The notes: generated by a model from the letters alone, not told the origin. A DNA stretch of 64,000 nucleotides from an uncultured Gallionellaceae bacterium (GCA_903847155.1 CAINCU010000028.1:124001-188000); one strand, 5' to 3'; positions 1 through 9,523 are shown, numbered from the stretch's first letter. Made by a program: numbers and translations.

Positions 1-358
1 AGAACGCCGTGGGAATCTTGTGGCGCGTCATGAAGCGCTTGGCGAAATCCTTGGAAGATTCCAGTTGCGCCGCCGCTTTGGTTGGGCCGAATATTTTCAG
101 CCCTGCCGCGCGGAACGCATCCACCACACCCGCCGCCAGCGGCGCTTCCGGGCCGACTACGGTCATGTAGATGTCTTCACGTTTGGCGAACTCGATCAGT
201 TCTGGAATGGCCGTGATGGCGACATTCTCCACTCCGTCTTCCAGCGCCGTGCCCGCATTGCCGGGCGCAACAAACACCTTCTGCACTTTTGCGCCCTGCG
301 CCAAGCGCCATGCCAATGCATGTTCGCGTCCGCCGTTACCGATAACCAGAATCTTCAT
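1..358 (-). CDS. purD: Phosphoribosylamine-glycine ligase, N-terminal part (runs off the window)
   Basis: GAR synthetase joins glycine to phosphoribosylamine in cytosolic de novo purine synthesis. On the minus strand the ATG at 358 opens MKILVIGNGGREHALAWRL, the typical PurD N-terminal nucleotide-binding motif, followed by the VFVAPGNAGTA segment. Only about 119 residues are inside the window; the ATP-grasp domain lies beyond position 1. It follows purH on the same strand after 153 bases, the usual purH-purD order. The identification is secure; completeness cannot be judged. Confidence 0.93.
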   Translation of the reverse strand, partial: MKILVIGNGGREHALAWRLAQGAKVQKVFVAPGNAGTALEDGVENVAITAIPELIEFAKREDIYMTVVGPEAPLAAGVVDAFRAAGLKIFGPTKAAAQLESSKDFAKRFMTRHKIPTAF

Positions 359-436
359 TTCAATCCCTTTGCCACATAACCAGCGACTTGGCTGGCGTCT
401 TTTGCCAGCTTAGTCGAATGGCTATTTGTTTTACCA

Positions 437-497
437 AGAGAACACCAAGCGCACAGAGAAGGGGTTAATGGTTTGCTCTGTGAACTCCGTGTTCTCT
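437..497. repeat. Nested inverted repeat between purH and purD
   Basis: Two nested inverted repeats share one axis: AGAGAACAC (437-445) with GTGTTCTCT (489-497), and CACAGAG (452-458) with CTCTGTG (476-482). Together they would fold into a long imperfect hairpin in the purH-purD spacer. There is no T tract on either side, so it does not look like an intrinsic terminator. It may be an mRNA-processing stem or a dispersed intergenic palindrome. Confidence 0.5.
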
Positions 498-511
498 GTG
501 GCTAAATGTTT

Positions 512-2074
512 TTAATGCCTGAAGTGACGGAAGCCCGTAAACACCATCGCCAGCCCATGCTCATCCGCTGCCGCGATCACTTCTTCATCGCGCATGGAAC
601 CGCCCGGTTGAATGACGGCCTTCGCGCCTGCTGCTGCCAGCACGTCGATGCCGTCGCGGAACGGGAAGAAGGCATCGGACGACACGACCGATCCGGCCAA
701 ACTCAGTCCGGCGTTCTGCGCCTTGATGCTGGCGATGCGCGTGCTATCCACGCGACTCATCTGGCCTGCGCCCACGCCCAGTGTCTGGCCGCCTTTGCAG
801 AATACGATGGCATTCGACTTCACGTATTTCGCCACGCGCCAGGCGAACAGCAGGTCGGTTAGCTGTTCCTTGCTCGGCTGAACCTTGCTCACCACTTTGA
901 GTTGCGCCAGTTGCACGTTAAGGGTGTCCGGTGTCTGCACCAGCAGGCCGCCGCTCACGCGTTTGAAATCGAACTGATTATGCGCATTGGACAGAGGCAC
1001 GCTGAGCACGCGCACGTTCTGTTTGGCGGCGGTGATCTTCAATGCGGCTTCGCTTGCGCTTGGCGCGATGATGACTTCGACGAACTGGTTGGCGGTGATC
1101 TGCGCGGCGCTCTCGGCATCCAGTTCGCGGTTGAAGGCGATGATGCCGCCGAAGGCGGACGTGGTGTCGGTGGAGTAGGCCAGCTTGTAGGCGTTCAGCG
1201 CGCTGTCGGCAATCGCCACGCCGCACGGGTTGGCGTGTTTGACGATGACGCAGGCAGGCTGGTCGAAGGTCTTCACCAGTTCCCACGCCGCATCGGAGTC
1301 ACCGATGTTGTTGTAGGAAAGTTCCTTGCCTTGCAACTGGGTGTAGCCGGAGATGCTGCCCGCCAACGGAATCAGGTCGCGGTAGAACGCGGCTTGCTGG
1401 TGCGGATTTTCTCCGTAGCGCGTCTCCTGTACTTTGGCGAAGTTGAAATTAATCTGTGCCGGGAACGCGCTCTTGCTGCCGTCGCTGTTGATCGCGGTGA
1501 GGTAGTTGCTGATCATGCTGTCGTAGGCAGCGGTATGCGAGAAAGCTTTCTTCGCCAGATCGAAACGAGTGGCTTCAGAAACCGTGCAGCTATTGGTCTG
1601 CATTTCCGCCAACACGTCGGCGTAGTCTGCCGGGTCGGTGACGATGGCGACGTGCGCGTGGTTCTTGGCAGCGGAGCGCACCATGGTCGGACCGCCGATG
1701 TCGATGTTCTCGATCGCGTCTTCCAGCGTGCAGCCGGGCTTGGCGATAGTTGCCGCGAACGGATACAGATTCACCACCACGAGATCGATGGTCGGGATGT
1801 TGTGCTTCTTCAGCGTGGCCACATGCTCGGCAATATCGCGGCGCGCCAGAATACCCGCATGCACTTTCGGTTGTAGCGTCTTCACGCGGCCATCGAGCAT
1901 CTCGGGGAAGCCGGTGTAGTCGGCCACTTCGGTGACCGGAATGCCGTTGTCGGCAAACAGCTTGGCCGTGCCGCCGGTGGACAAAATCTTTACGCCGAGC
2001 TGGTGCAGACCCTTGGCGAATTCGAGGACGCCGGATTTATCCGACACGCTGATGAGTGCTTGTGTGATGGCCAT
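512..2074 (-). CDS. purH: Bifunctional AICAR transformylase / IMP cyclohydrolase
   Basis: This enzyme catalyses the last two steps of de novo purine synthesis: formylation of AICAR and closure to IMP. It has 520 residues, the normal family length. The N-terminal MGS-like IMP cyclohydrolase part starts [18 protein letters not shown] and carries STGGTAKLF. The C-terminal AICARFT part carries the KHANPCGVA motif and a terminal [21 protein letters not shown] segment. The ATG at 2074 lies 17 bases after the fis stop, so cotranscription in a dusB-fis-purH-purD unit is likely. A 324-residue frame on the opposite strand is a shadow. Confidence 0.97.
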   Translation of the reverse strand: MAITQALISVSDKSGVLEFAKGLHQLGVKILSTGGTAKLFADNGIPVTEVADYTGFPEMLDGRVKTLQPKVHAGILARRDIAEHVATLKKHNIPTIDLVVVNLYPFAATIAKPGCTLEDAIENIDIGGPTMVRSAAKNHAHVAIVTDPADYADVLAEMQTNSCTVSEATRFDLAKKAFSHTAAYDSMISNYLTAINSDGSKSAFPAQINFNFAKVQETRYGENPHQQAAFYRDLIPLAGSISGYTQLQGKELSYNNIGDSDAAWELVKTFDQPACVIVKHANPCGVAIADSALNAYKLAYSTDTTSAFGGIIAFNRELDAESAAQITANQFVEVIIAPSASEAALKITAAKQNVRVLSVPLSNAHNQFDFKRVSGGLLVQTPDTLNVQLAQLKVVSKVQPSKEQLTDLLFAWRVAKYVKSNAIVFCKGGQTLGVGAGQMSRVDSTRIASIKAQNAGLSLAGSVVSSDAFFPFRDGIDVLAAAGAKAVIQPGGSMRDEEVIAAADEHGLAMVFTGFRHFRH

Positions 2075-2091
2075 TTGTATTCTTTCCTTGG

Positions 2092-2346
2092 TTATTTGAT
2101 TTGGTGATCCTGCATTTTCTTGCGCAGCGTATTTCGGTTGATTCCCAGCAATTCGGCGGTGCGCGTCTGGTTGCCGCCCGCGTGAAACAAAACAGTTTCA
2201 ATCAGCGGCTTTTCCACGCAGCAGATCACCATGTTATAGATCGCCACCGACGGCTCTTCGCCATCGAGGTCTTTGAAATAGTCGTTCACCGCTCGGCGTA
2301 CATACTTGGCGATGTCGTTCTCGTTGATGTTGCAATCTTCGCTCAT
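2092..2346 (-). CDS. fis: Fis-family nucleoid-associated DNA-binding protein
   Basis: Fis bends DNA and acts as a global regulator of growth-linked transcription. The 84-residue product ends in the Fis helix-turn-helix, with [20 protein letters not shown] near residues 55-74. The start chosen is the ATG at 2346, preceded by an AGGTGG ribosome-binding site. A longer reading frame back to 2511 overlaps the end of dusB and has no such support. The dusB-fis pairing is conserved in many proteobacteria, which strengthens the call. The 106-base dusB-fis spacer holds a small GC-rich palindrome (CCCCGCA/TGCGGGG, about 2424-2438). Confidence 0.93.
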   Translation of the reverse strand: MSEDCNINENDIAKYVRRAVNDYFKDLDGEEPSVAIYNMVICCVEKPLIETVLFHAGGNQTRTAELLGINRNTLRKKMQDHQIK

Positions 2347-2452
2347 GCTGCCACCTCTTTTTATTTCTCTATAACTCGGTCTGCATTTAGTCGGTGGCAG
2401 GCAGCATTCGCGAACACGCACATCCCCGCACTGCGGGGCCCCTGCTTGCTGC

Positions 2453-3460
2453 TCATGCTGCCATCTCCCTTTCGTAAAGCAGTCTGTCACTGCTTGCTTT
2501 TTGTTCTTCAAAAAATTCTGTTACAGCCTGCATCTGTTCATCCACACTCTCCAATTGGTTCATGCGATGGCGGAACACTGCCGAACCGGGCAAGCCTTTG
2601 GTGTACCAGGAGATGTGTTTGCGCGCTACGCGCAGGCCGGTGTGTTCGCCGTAAAAATCGTAGAGGTCGGCCAGATGCGCGATCAGTACATTTTGAATTT
2701 CGCCGACTTGCGGCGATAGCAAGTGCGCGCCGGTTTGCAAAAAATATTCGATCTCGCGAAACAGCCACGGACGGCCTTGCGCGGCGCGTCCTATCATCAC
2801 TGCATCCGCGCCGGTATGTTGCATCACCAAGCGCGCTTTTTCCGGTGTGGCGATGTCGCCGTTGGCGATGATGGGGATGCGCACTTCCGCTTTCACCGCG
2901 CGGATGGTGTCGTATTCGGCTTCACCGGTATAGGCGCAAGCGCGCGTGCGACCGTGGATGGCCAGCGCCTGAATGCCGCATGATTCGGCGATGCGCGCGA
3001 TGTTCACCGCGTTGCGATTCTGCTTGTCCCAGCCGGTGCGAATTTTCAACGTGACCGGTACGTTCACCGCGCCGACCACCGTTTGCAGAATCTGCGCCAC
3101 CAGTTTTTCGTTCTGCATCAGCGCCGAACCCGCCATCACGTTGCAAATCTTTTTGGCCGGACAGCCCATGTTGATGTCGATGATCTGCGCGCCATTGTCC
3201 ACGTTATAGCGTGCGGCCTGCGCCAGCATCTTTGGATCGGCGCCGACAATCTGCACCGAGATCGGGTCAACCTCGCCTGCATGGTTGGCGCGGCGTTTGG
3301 TCTTTTCCGAACCGTACAGCAACGAATTGGAGGCCACCATTTCGGACACCGCCATGCCCGCGCCCATGCGCTTGCACAACATGCGGAACGGCCTGTCGGT
3401 CACACCCGCCATGGGGGCAACGATCAGGTTGTTCTTGAGCTTGTAGGAACCGATTTGCAT
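2453..3460 (-). CDS. dusB: tRNA-dihydrouridine synthase B
   Basis: This FMN-dependent enzyme reduces uridines in the D-loop of tRNA to dihydrouridine. It has 335 residues. Visible family motifs are the N-terminal LIVAPMAGVTDRPFR, IDINMGCPAKKI with the catalytic cysteine, and the FMN phosphate-binding ANGDI and GADAVMIGRAAQGRPW. It is first in the minus-strand group leading to fis and purH. The N-terminal match and length support the ATG at 3460. Confidence 0.95.
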   Translation of the reverse strand: MQIGSYKLKNNLIVAPMAGVTDRPFRMLCKRMGAGMAVSEMVASNSLLYGSEKTKRRANHAGEVDPISVQIVGADPKMLAQAARYNVDNGAQIIDINMGCPAKKICNVMAGSALMQNEKLVAQILQTVVGAVNVPVTLKIRTGWDKQNRNAVNIARIAESCGIQALAIHGRTRACAYTGEAEYDTIRAVKAEVRIPIIANGDIATPEKARLVMQHTGADAVMIGRAAQGRPWLFREIEYFLQTGAHLLSPQVGEIQNVLIAHLADLYDFYGEHTGLRVARKHISWYTKGLPGSAVFRHRMNQLESVDEQMQAVTEFFEEQKASSDRLLYEREMAA

Positions 3461-3476
3461 GGGGAAATCTCAATAA

Positions 3477-3600
3477 TCTGTTGCGCGACTTGATTGCGTC
3501 GTTGCATGGTGCTCGCTTCTCGCCTACCTATCTGGTATGTCTTCGTCGCTGCGCTCCGTGCGCCTTGCACTCAAGCCGCTCACGACGATTATTCGAGGTT
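3477..3600. repeat. Dispersed intergenic repeat, copy 1
   Basis: The spacer between dusB and the plus-strand hydroxylase is filled by a GC-rich stretch which, read on the minus strand, has the skeleton GCAAGGCGCACGGAGCG...GACGAAGACATACC...GGCGAGAAGCGAGCACC...CAACGACGCA. A similar skeleton (CAAGGCGGCAACGAGC...GACGAGGAG...GCGAGGAAGCCAACGCAG) is found at about 63160-63255. No coding potential is evident. A -10-like TATGAT lies at about 3656 before the next gene. Confidence 0.4.
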
Positions 3601-3692
3601 CCCCTCCATCATTTCCGAAGGGGGCAGCGATTATAAATTAATCAATACGCCCATGCTATGATGCCCACAGATATTTCTGCACGGAGGCATTT

Positions 3693-4847
3693 TTGGAGTT
3701 CGATGTCGTTATCGTCGGCGGCGGCTTGGTGGGAGCCAGCCTTGCCAGCGCACTCAAATCCAGCGGGCTGAAGCTGGGTTTGGTGGAAAGTAATCCCTTA
3801 CCCAGCCTTGATTCAGCGTGGGACAGTCGCATCTATGCCTTCACCCCTGGCAATGTGGAATTCCTCAAGGAATGCGGGGCTTGGCAGCGTTTGGATATGT
3901 CGCGCGTGCAGCAAGTGGAAGAAATGCGCGTGTTCGGCGATGACGATTCCAGGCTGAATTTCAGCGCCTATCAGATCGGCGCGTCCGAGCTGGCGTTCAT
4001 TCTGGAAAGCCGCTTGCTGCAACACGCCTTGTGGCAAGATTTGCGCGAACAGAGCAATCTGACCATTCTGCAACCGGCGCAATGCGCGCAACTCACCATG
4101 CAGGACGAAGCCGCGCATCTGAAACTGAAAGACGGCCGCGAGATCAAGGCCAAGCTCATCGTCGGCGCAGACGGGCGCGACTCCTGGGTGCGCCATCAAA
4201 CCAATATGCCGGAAGTGCCTACGCCCTATCACCAGCAAGGGCTGGTAGCCAACTTCAACACAAGCAAGGCGCATCGCGGCATCGCCTACCAGTGGTTCAC
4301 ACCCGAAGGCATCCTTGCGCTGCTGCCGCTGCCGGGAAGGCGCATCTCCATCGTGTGGTCGGTCAGCCCGGAGCATTCCGCAGAACTGCTGGCGCTCACT
4401 CACGAGGAACTCAGCGCGCGCGTGGCGGAAGCCGCAAACCACACGCTGGGCGAGTTGCAAGTCATCACCCCGCCCGCCGCCTTCTCCTTGCGCGTGCTGA
4501 ATCTGGCGCACCTGATCCGCCCGCGTCTGGCCTTGATCGGTGATGCTGCGCACAACATCCATCCGCTGTCCGGGCATGGCGTGAACCTTGGCTTGCGCGA
4601 TGCGCGCGAACTGGCGAATGTGATTCTGCAACGCGGCGCGCTGGATTGCGGCGATGCCAGTCTGCTGCGCCGCTACGATCAGGCAAGGCAGATGGACATC
4701 ATGTCCATGCAGCTCACCACCGACACGCTGAAGAGTCTGTTCGTCAACAACAACCCGCTGCTGCGCACCCTGCGCAACCTCGGGCTTAACGCAACCAACC
4801 AATTCGTACCGCTGAAGAACATGCTGGTACGCCACGCGCTTCTCTGA
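3693..4847 (+). CDS. UbiH/UbiF/COQ6-family FAD-dependent hydroxylase (ubiquinone biosynthesis)
   Basis: This is a class A flavin monooxygenase of the family that hydroxylates the ubiquinone ring. It has 384 residues. The N-terminal FAD-binding GGGLVGASLASAL is at about residues 9-21, the NAD(P)H/FAD motif ADGRDSWVR is near 150-160, and the second FAD motif LIGDAAHNIHPLSGHGVNLG is near 280-300. The start is a TTG at 3693 with GGAGG five bases upstream; no ATG fits the N-terminal motif. dsbC follows by 21 bases. Which ring position it hydroxylates cannot be told from sequence alone. Confidence 0.88.
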   Translation: MEFDVVIVGGGLVGASLASALKSSGLKLGLVESNPLPSLDSAWDSRIYAFTPGNVEFLKECGAWQRLDMSRVQQVEEMRVFGDDDSRLNFSAYQIGASELAFILESRLLQHALWQDLREQSNLTILQPAQCAQLTMQDEAAHLKLKDGREIKAKLIVGADGRDSWVRHQTNMPEVPTPYHQQGLVANFNTSKAHRGIAYQWFTPEGILALLPLPGRRISIVWSVSPEHSAELLALTHEELSARVAEAANHTLGELQVITPPAAFSLRVLNLAHLIRPRLALIGDAAHNIHPLSGHGVNLGLRDARELANVILQRGALDCGDASLLRRYDQARQMDIMSMQLTTDTLKSLFVNNNPLLRTLRNLGLNATNQFVPLKNMLVRHALL

Positions 4848-4868
4848 TTTTCTTTTAAGGAATTTGTG

Positions 4869-5579
4869 ATGTTTAAAACTCTCTTGCTGTTGTTGCTCTC
4901 CTTCTCTTTTGTCCATGCTGCCGAAGCCGACCAAACCGCCGCCGCCATCAAAGACAATCTGAACAAGAACTATGAACAATTGATCGGCCCGGTCGATCAG
5001 GTCAACAAATCGCCCATGCCCGATTTGTATGAAGTGGTCACCGGCGACCACATCTTCTACACCGACAAGGGCATGCACTATCTCATCGATGGCAGCCTGT
5101 TTGACTTGAAAGCACGCCGCAACATCACCGAAGCCCGTTCGCGCCAATTGTTCGCTGTCGATTTCAGCAAGCTTCCGCTGGAGTTGGCTGTGAAAAAAGT
5201 GAAGGGCAACGGCAAGCGCAAGATGGCTTACTTCACCGACCCGAACTGCGGTTACTGCAAGAAACTGGAGCACGAGCTACAAAACGTGACCGATGTCACC
5301 TTGTATCTATTCCTCTACCCCATCTTCGACGGCTCGGCGGAAAAAGTGCGGGCGATCTGGTGCAGCGATGACAAGGCCAAGGCTTGGGACAACCTGATGC
5401 TGAACGGTGTGCAGCCTGCTCCCGGCAAGTGCGACACGCCTTCCGACAAAGTATTGGCGCTGGGCAAGAAGCTCAAAGTGAACGGCACGCCCGCTTTGAT
5501 CTTCGCCAACGGGCAAGTCAACCCCGGCTACATGCCCGCCGCCGATCTGGAAAAGGCGCTGGACGATAACGCCAAGTAA
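4869..5579 (+). CDS. dsbC: Periplasmic thiol:disulfide isomerase, DsbC type
   Basis: DsbC reshuffles wrong disulfides in the periplasm. The 236-residue product has a signal peptide (MFKTLLLLLLSFSFVHA), an N-terminal dimerisation region, then a thioredoxin fold with the redox motif CGYC near residue 130 in YFTDPNCGYCKKLE, and the cis-proline loop VNGTPALIF. The ATG at 4869 has AAGG eight bases upstream and is preferred to the GTG just before it. A second Cys pair (WCSDD and GKCDT) matches DsbC's structural disulfide. Confidence 0.92.
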   Translation: MFKTLLLLLLSFSFVHAAEADQTAAAIKDNLNKNYEQLIGPVDQVNKSPMPDLYEVVTGDHIFYTDKGMHYLIDGSLFDLKARRNITEARSRQLFAVDFSKLPLELAVKKVKGNGKRKMAYFTDPNCGYCKKLEHELQNVTDVTLYLFLYPIFDGSAEKVRAIWCSDDKAKAWDNLMLNGVQPAPGKCDTPSDKVLALGKKLKVNGTPALIFANGQVNPGYMPAADLEKALDDNAK

Positions 5580-5588
5580 TTTGTTGAA

Positions 5589-5672
5589 TGCCTATTGGCT
5601 CGCAAGCCGCGTCAATAGGCAATCTACGGCATGCATATGATGTAGATCGCCTATTGACGGGCGTTCCCACGA
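5589..5672. repeat. REP-like palindromic element, copy A
   Basis: The element contains GTCAATAGGC (5611-5620) facing GCCTATTGAC (about 5649-5658), and ATCTAC facing GTAGAT. It shares CTCGCAAGCC and the 22-base core ATGTAGATCGCCTATTNACGGG with an element at 47106-47190 upstream of thiC. It lies between dsbC and rnpB with no gene in it. Confidence 0.55.
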
Positions 5673-5737
5673 GATTTGATTTCAAGAAGTGGGCGCAGGG
5701 GCACAGACGCGTGTCTGTGCATGGGTCGGAAGAAGGT

Positions 5738-6152
5738 GAAGCTGGCCGATAAGCCGGGTTCTGTCGTGGACAGTCATTCCTCTAGGCGTTTCGTTACCTG
5801 ACGCTCAAGCAACCTACCCGCTGGCGACGCGAGCAACGTCATGGCCAGCCTATTTGGTCTTGCTCCAGATGGGGTTTACCCTGCCACTGATGTTGCCACC
5901 AGCGCGGTGAGCTCTTACCTCGCCATTTCAACCTTACCTGATCCGTTTCAAATAGAGTCCGGGCTTTCGCCCCTCCTCTATTTGAAAGACTTTGCCGCCC
6001 TTGCGGGCGGCGAAGTCCGGCCATCGGCGGAATATTTTCTGTGGCACTTTCCATCGCCTCACGGCGTCCGGTCGTTAACCGGCATCTTGCTCTGTGGAGC
6101 CCGGACTTTCCTCTACACAGCATAAGTGTGCAGCGACTGTCTAGCCAGCTTC
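5738..6152 (-). ncRNA. rnpB: RNase P RNA (bacterial type A)
   Basis: This is the catalytic RNA of RNase P, which matures tRNA 5' ends. On the minus strand it starts GAAGCTGGCTAGACAGTCGC near 6152 and ends CCGGCTTATCGGCCAGCTTC near 5738, so the two ends form the P1 helix. The conserved internal GAGGAAAGTCCGGGCTCC block is present close to the 5' end, and its AGAACCCGGCTTAT 3' counterpart is present too. At about 415 nt it is slightly longer than the E. coli RNA. A -10-like TAGTAT sits seven bases before the 5' end. It lies downstream of ppx on the same strand. Confidence 0.95.
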
Positions 6153-6176
6153 GGGGCGGATACTACCACGCGCCGC

Positions 6177-7655
6177 TTAGGCTTCCTCCACTTGCACGCT
6201 GTAGCCTATGTCTTTCCACAATTTACTTTCTTCTGCCAGCGCAGTTTCTGTCAACGGGTTTTGCGCCAGCCAGTCGCGGTTCAAATTCAAATGAAATTTT
6301 GTGCCGCTAAAGTGGACATGCATTTTCGGCAACACAATGTCGCTGCGATTGCGATAGAACAGCGAAGCCAAACGCAGCGCAAAGATTTGCGCCACATTGG
6401 CAGAATCGGTGAGCAGGGTGTTGATCTTTTCCAATTTGCCGCGATGCGCCAGCGTGAGCACGCTCAAACGGTTCTGTTCTTTCCTGGAGAAGCCGGGCAT
6501 GTCGGCGTTGGCAAGGATATAGGCGCTGTGTTTGTGGTAGCCGCTGTGCGCCACGCTGATGCCGATCTCGTGCAGGTTCGCCGCCCATGCCAACAGATGC
6601 GATTCATCTTCACTAAATTGATCTAGGAGAAGTTGCCGTGCCAGCAATCCCGCCAGCGCGGACACTCGTCGGGATTGCTGCATGTCCACATGATAACGGC
6701 TCATGAACTGCTGCACGGTCACTTCGCGCATATCGTGATTGTGCGATCGCCCGAGCAAGTCGTACAACACACCTTCGCGCAACGCACCGATGGCGGGCTG
6801 CATGTGCTCGATGCCAAGTTCGCAGAATGCCCCGTACATGATAGCAAAGCCGCCGGGCAACACCGGCAAGCGATCCGCCTTCAAACCGGGCATTTCCAGC
6901 TTGTTTATATCACCCACCTTGAGCAAATGCGCACGCAACTCTTCCAGACCCAGGCGCGTGATGCCGCCGTCCGAGTAACCGTTCTGTTCGAGAATATCGC
7001 ACAGTACTCGCGCGGAACCGGAGGAACCGAGCGCGATGTGCCAATGCCCCTTGGCGAACCCGGATGCGATGGTTTGAACTTCGTTGCGCGCGGCGAGTTC
7101 AGCCTGCTTGAGATTGGACTTATTGATCTTGCCGTCGGGGAAGTAGCGCACGCTGTAGCTGACACAACCCATGTACAAACTTTCCAGCTTTAACGGCTGC
7201 ATGCCGTTGCCGATGATGAATTCGGTGGAGCCGCCGCCAATATCCATCACCATGCGCAGCTCATCGGTATGCGGCATACCCTGTGCCACGCCGAGGTAGA
7301 TCAGGCGCGCTTCTTCGCGACCGGCGATGACTTCGATAGGGAAGCCGAGTGCAACCTCGGCTTGTTGCAGAAATTCCGGCGCATTTTTGGCGATGCGCAA
7401 TGCATTGGTGCCGACTGCGCGCACCGCTTCGCGCGGCAGCTCGCGCAAACGTTCACCGAAGCGCTGCAAACAGGCAAGGGCGCGTTGTTGTGAGGATAGA
7501 TCGAGTAGCTTGTCTTCGCTCAGTCCAGCGGCGAGGCGAATGGCTTCACGCAGGCCGTCCAGCATGTAAAGCTGGTTATCCACTACACGGGCGATCTGCA
7601 AACGGAAACTGTTTGAACCCAGATCGACCGCGGCAAGGATGGGTTGCTGATGCAC
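6177..7655 (-). CDS. ppx: Exopolyphosphatase / guanosine pentaphosphatase family
   Basis: This enzyme hydrolyses polyphosphate or pppGpp. The product has about 492 residues. The ASKHA-fold N-terminus reads LAAVDLGSNSFRLQIARV, the second phosphate loop is VMDIGGGSTEFIIGNG, and the C-terminal half is the HD-like domain of the Ppx/GppA family. The frame is open back to 7751, but homology starts at the GTG at 7655, 13 bases after the phoU stop; no clear ribosome-binding site is seen. Adjacency to phoU points to phosphate/polyphosphate metabolism. Ppx cannot be separated from GppA by sequence alone. Confidence 0.9.
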   Translation of the reverse strand: MHQQPILAAVDLGSNSFRLQIARVVDNQLYMLDGLREAIRLAAGLSEDKLLDLSSQQRALACLQRFGERLRELPREAVRAVGTNALRIAKNAPEFLQQAEVALGFPIEVIAGREEARLIYLGVAQGMPHTDELRMVMDIGGGSTEFIIGNGMQPLKLESLYMGCVSYSVRYFPDGKINKSNLKQAELAARNEVQTIASGFAKGHWHIALGSSGSARVLCDILEQNGYSDGGITRLGLEELRAHLLKVGDINKLEMPGLKADRLPVLPGGFAIMYGAFCELGIEHMQPAIGALREGVLYDLLGRSHNHDMREVTVQQFMSRYHVDMQQSRRVSALAGLLARQLLLDQFSEDESHLLAWAANLHEIGISVAHSGYHKHSAYILANADMPGFSRKEQNRLSVLTLAHRGKLEKINTLLTDSANVAQIFALRLASLFYRNRSDIVLPKMHVHFSGTKFHLNLNRDWLAQNPLTETALAEESKLWKDIGYSVQVEEA

Positions 7656-7668
7656 GGGGAAAAGCGGA

Positions 7669-8382
7669 CTACGACTTCTGTTGCACTTCGCGCTCGATTT
7701 CTTCCACCGTGACGTGACGCACGTCGCGCCCTTTGACCATGTACACCACATACTCGGACATGTTCTTGGCGTGGTCGCCGATGCGCTCGATGGCTTTGGC
7801 GACGAACAGGATTTCCAGCGAAGTGGAAATGGTGCGCGGGTCTTCCATCATGAACGTGATGAGATAGCGCATGATGGAACGGAACTCTTCGTCCACCTGC
7901 TCGTCCTGACGCACAACCTGCGCGGCAGTAGCCAAATCGAGGCGGGCAAACGCGTCCAGCGATTTGCGCAGCATGTCCATGGCAATGTCAGACGCGTGTT
8001 TGATTTCGTGGTAGCGCGGCAGATGCAGACGATCTTTTTGCGACAGCAATTTGGCCATACGCGCGATTTTTTCCGCCTCGTCGCCGATGCGCTCCAGATC
8101 GGTGATGGTTTTGATGATGGCCATCACCAGGCGCAGATCGCCCGCCGCCGGTTGGCGGCGCACCAGAATGCGGCTGCAACTTTCGTCGATCTCGACCTCC
8201 AGCGCATTTACACGATGGTCGTCGTCGATCACCCGATTCATCAGCGCCACATCGCCGGTAATCAGTGACTCGATGGCCAGACTGATCTGGCTTTCCACCA
8301 GCCCACCCATCTGCAACACGCGAGCGCGCACCGCTTCCAATTCCGCGTCGAATTGTTTCGAGGTATGTTCGTTACTGGCCAT
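7669..8382 (-). CDS. phoU: Phosphate signalling protein PhoU
   Basis: PhoU connects the Pst transporter to the PhoR/PhoB system and restrains phosphate uptake. The 237-residue product shows two three-helix repeats, each with the metal-binding signature: DLERIGDEAEKIA near residue 92 and AIERIGDHAKNMSEY near 193. The ATG at 8382 has AAGGA upstream. It sits 13 bases before ppx and far from any pst genes in this window. A second, diverged PhoU lies at 19200-19868. Confidence 0.94.
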   Translation of the reverse strand: MASNEHTSKQFDAELEAVRARVLQMGGLVESQISLAIESLITGDVALMNRVIDDDHRVNALEVEIDESCSRILVRRQPAAGDLRLVMAIIKTITDLERIGDEAEKIARMAKLLSQKDRLHLPRYHEIKHASDIAMDMLRKSLDAFARLDLATAAQVVRQDEQVDEEFRSIMRYLITFMMEDPRTISTSLEILFVAKAIERIGDHAKNMSEYVVYMVKGRDVRHVTVEEIEREVQQKS

Positions 8383-8442
8383 GATTGTTCCTTAGGAATT
8401 ATTGCAAATGACGGATGCTACCGATATTTCGTTAAAGTTTTG

Positions 8443-9111
8443 TTACGCTGCGGTAAGCGTCTGCACGCCGTCCGGCGTGCCGAGCAGCAACACATCCGCG
8501 CCGCGCCGCGCGAACAAGCCGTTAGTCACCACACCCGTCATTTGGTTCAGCGTCGTTTCCAATTCCACCGGATTCATGATTTGCAGGTTATGCACATCAA
8601 TAATGACATTGCCGTTGTCGGTGGTGAAACCCTCGCGCAACTTCGGTTGTCCGCCCAACTTCACAATTTCGCGCGCGATGTAACTGCGCGCCATTGGAAT
8701 CACCTCAATAGGCAAAGGGAATTTACCCAGCACATCCACCAGCTTGCTGCTGTCGCACACGCAGATGAATCTGTGGCTGGCCGCCGCCACGATCTTCTCG
8801 CGCGTCAGTGCGCCACCGCCGCCCTTGACCATGTGCATGTGGCGCGTGATCTCGTCTGCGCCGTCAATGTACACCGGCAGATCGCCCGCATCGTTCAGCG
8901 AAAACACTTCGATGCCATGCCCCTGCAAACGTTTGGACGACGCCTCGGAACTGGCTACCGCGCCTTGTATCTTGTGTTTGATCTTGGCCAGTTCATCAAT
9001 GAAGAAGTTGGCGGTGGAACCGGTGCCCACACCCACTATGCAGTCGTTTGGTACATAAGCAATAGCCGCCTGGGCAACCGCGCGTTTCATATCGTCTTGT
9101 GTCATAGCCAT
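8443..9111 (-). CDS. rpiA: Ribose-5-phosphate isomerase A
   Basis: It interconverts ribose-5-P and ribulose-5-P, serving the pentose phosphate pathway and the Calvin cycle. The 222-residue product carries [16 protein letters not shown], the catalytic region YIDGADEI, and [14 protein letters not shown], all typical of RpiA. The start at 9111 ([13 protein letters not shown]) is chosen because upstream codons in the same frame have no homology. It heads the minus-strand group rpiA-phoU-ppx. Between it and the tRNA there is only a short promoter-sized spacer. Confidence 0.95.
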   Translation of the reverse strand: MAMTQDDMKRAVAQAAIAYVPNDCIVGVGTGSTANFFIDELAKIKHKIQGAVASSEASSKRLQGHGIEVFSLNDAGDLPVYIDGADEITRHMHMVKGGGGALTREKIVAAASHRFICVCDSSKLVDVLGKFPLPIEVIPMARSYIAREIVKLGGQPKLREGFTTDNGNVIIDVHNLQIMNPVELETTLNQMTGVVTNGLFARRGADVLLLGTPDGVQTLTAA

Positions 9112-9254
9112 ACCGTATCTCGATTCAGTAATCAGTAATATTGTTTCGTGCGGGTGATTATTGCAGGAATCCGTAAATTTAGAAACCTCGCTAACTCTAT
9201 ATCCAGACAACTCTTTCCAAACAGTCCATTTGCCTTTAGGATTCGTCTGCCGTG

Positions 9255-9330
9255 GGGGGTGTAGCTCAGTTGGGAGAGCGTCTGGTTCGCAATCAGAAGG
9301 TCGTCAGTTCGATCCTGATCACCTCCACCA
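9255..9330 (+). tRNA. tRNA-Ala (CGC anticodon)
   Basis: The sequence folds fully: acceptor GGGGGTG with CACCTCC, D stem GCTC/GAGC, anticodon loop TTCGCAA giving CGC, T stem GTCAG with loop TTCGATC, and an encoded CCA. The G3-U70 wobble pair, the alanine identity element, is present. A phage-type integrase follows 193 bases downstream, so the 3' end may be an attachment site. Confidence 0.95.
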
Positions 9331-9523
9331 TTTGCAATTATTTGCCTGTTTCAATCAATCTCACAATTCCACCAAATGCCAATTTACATAAGCGGATATG
9401 CGCTTATTGCGGCCTAAACGATCTCATTGCATCTTGCTGATACTGGGGGCATAATTGGGGACATAAGTTCTCCACACTAATCTAGTGCCCCCACTAGTCA
9501 TGCGTCGCCAAAGAGGTGAGATC

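Noticed and set aside
902-1876. Plus-strand open frame of 324 codons
   Set aside because: Fully antisense to purH, whose motifs are intact; a shadow of GC-rich codon bias.
3813-5273. Minus-strand open frame of 486 codons
   Set aside because: Antisense to the hydroxylase and dsbC; shows no family motif.
5841-6125. Two 94-codon open frames on opposite strands
   Set aside because: They lie inside the RNase P RNA gene.
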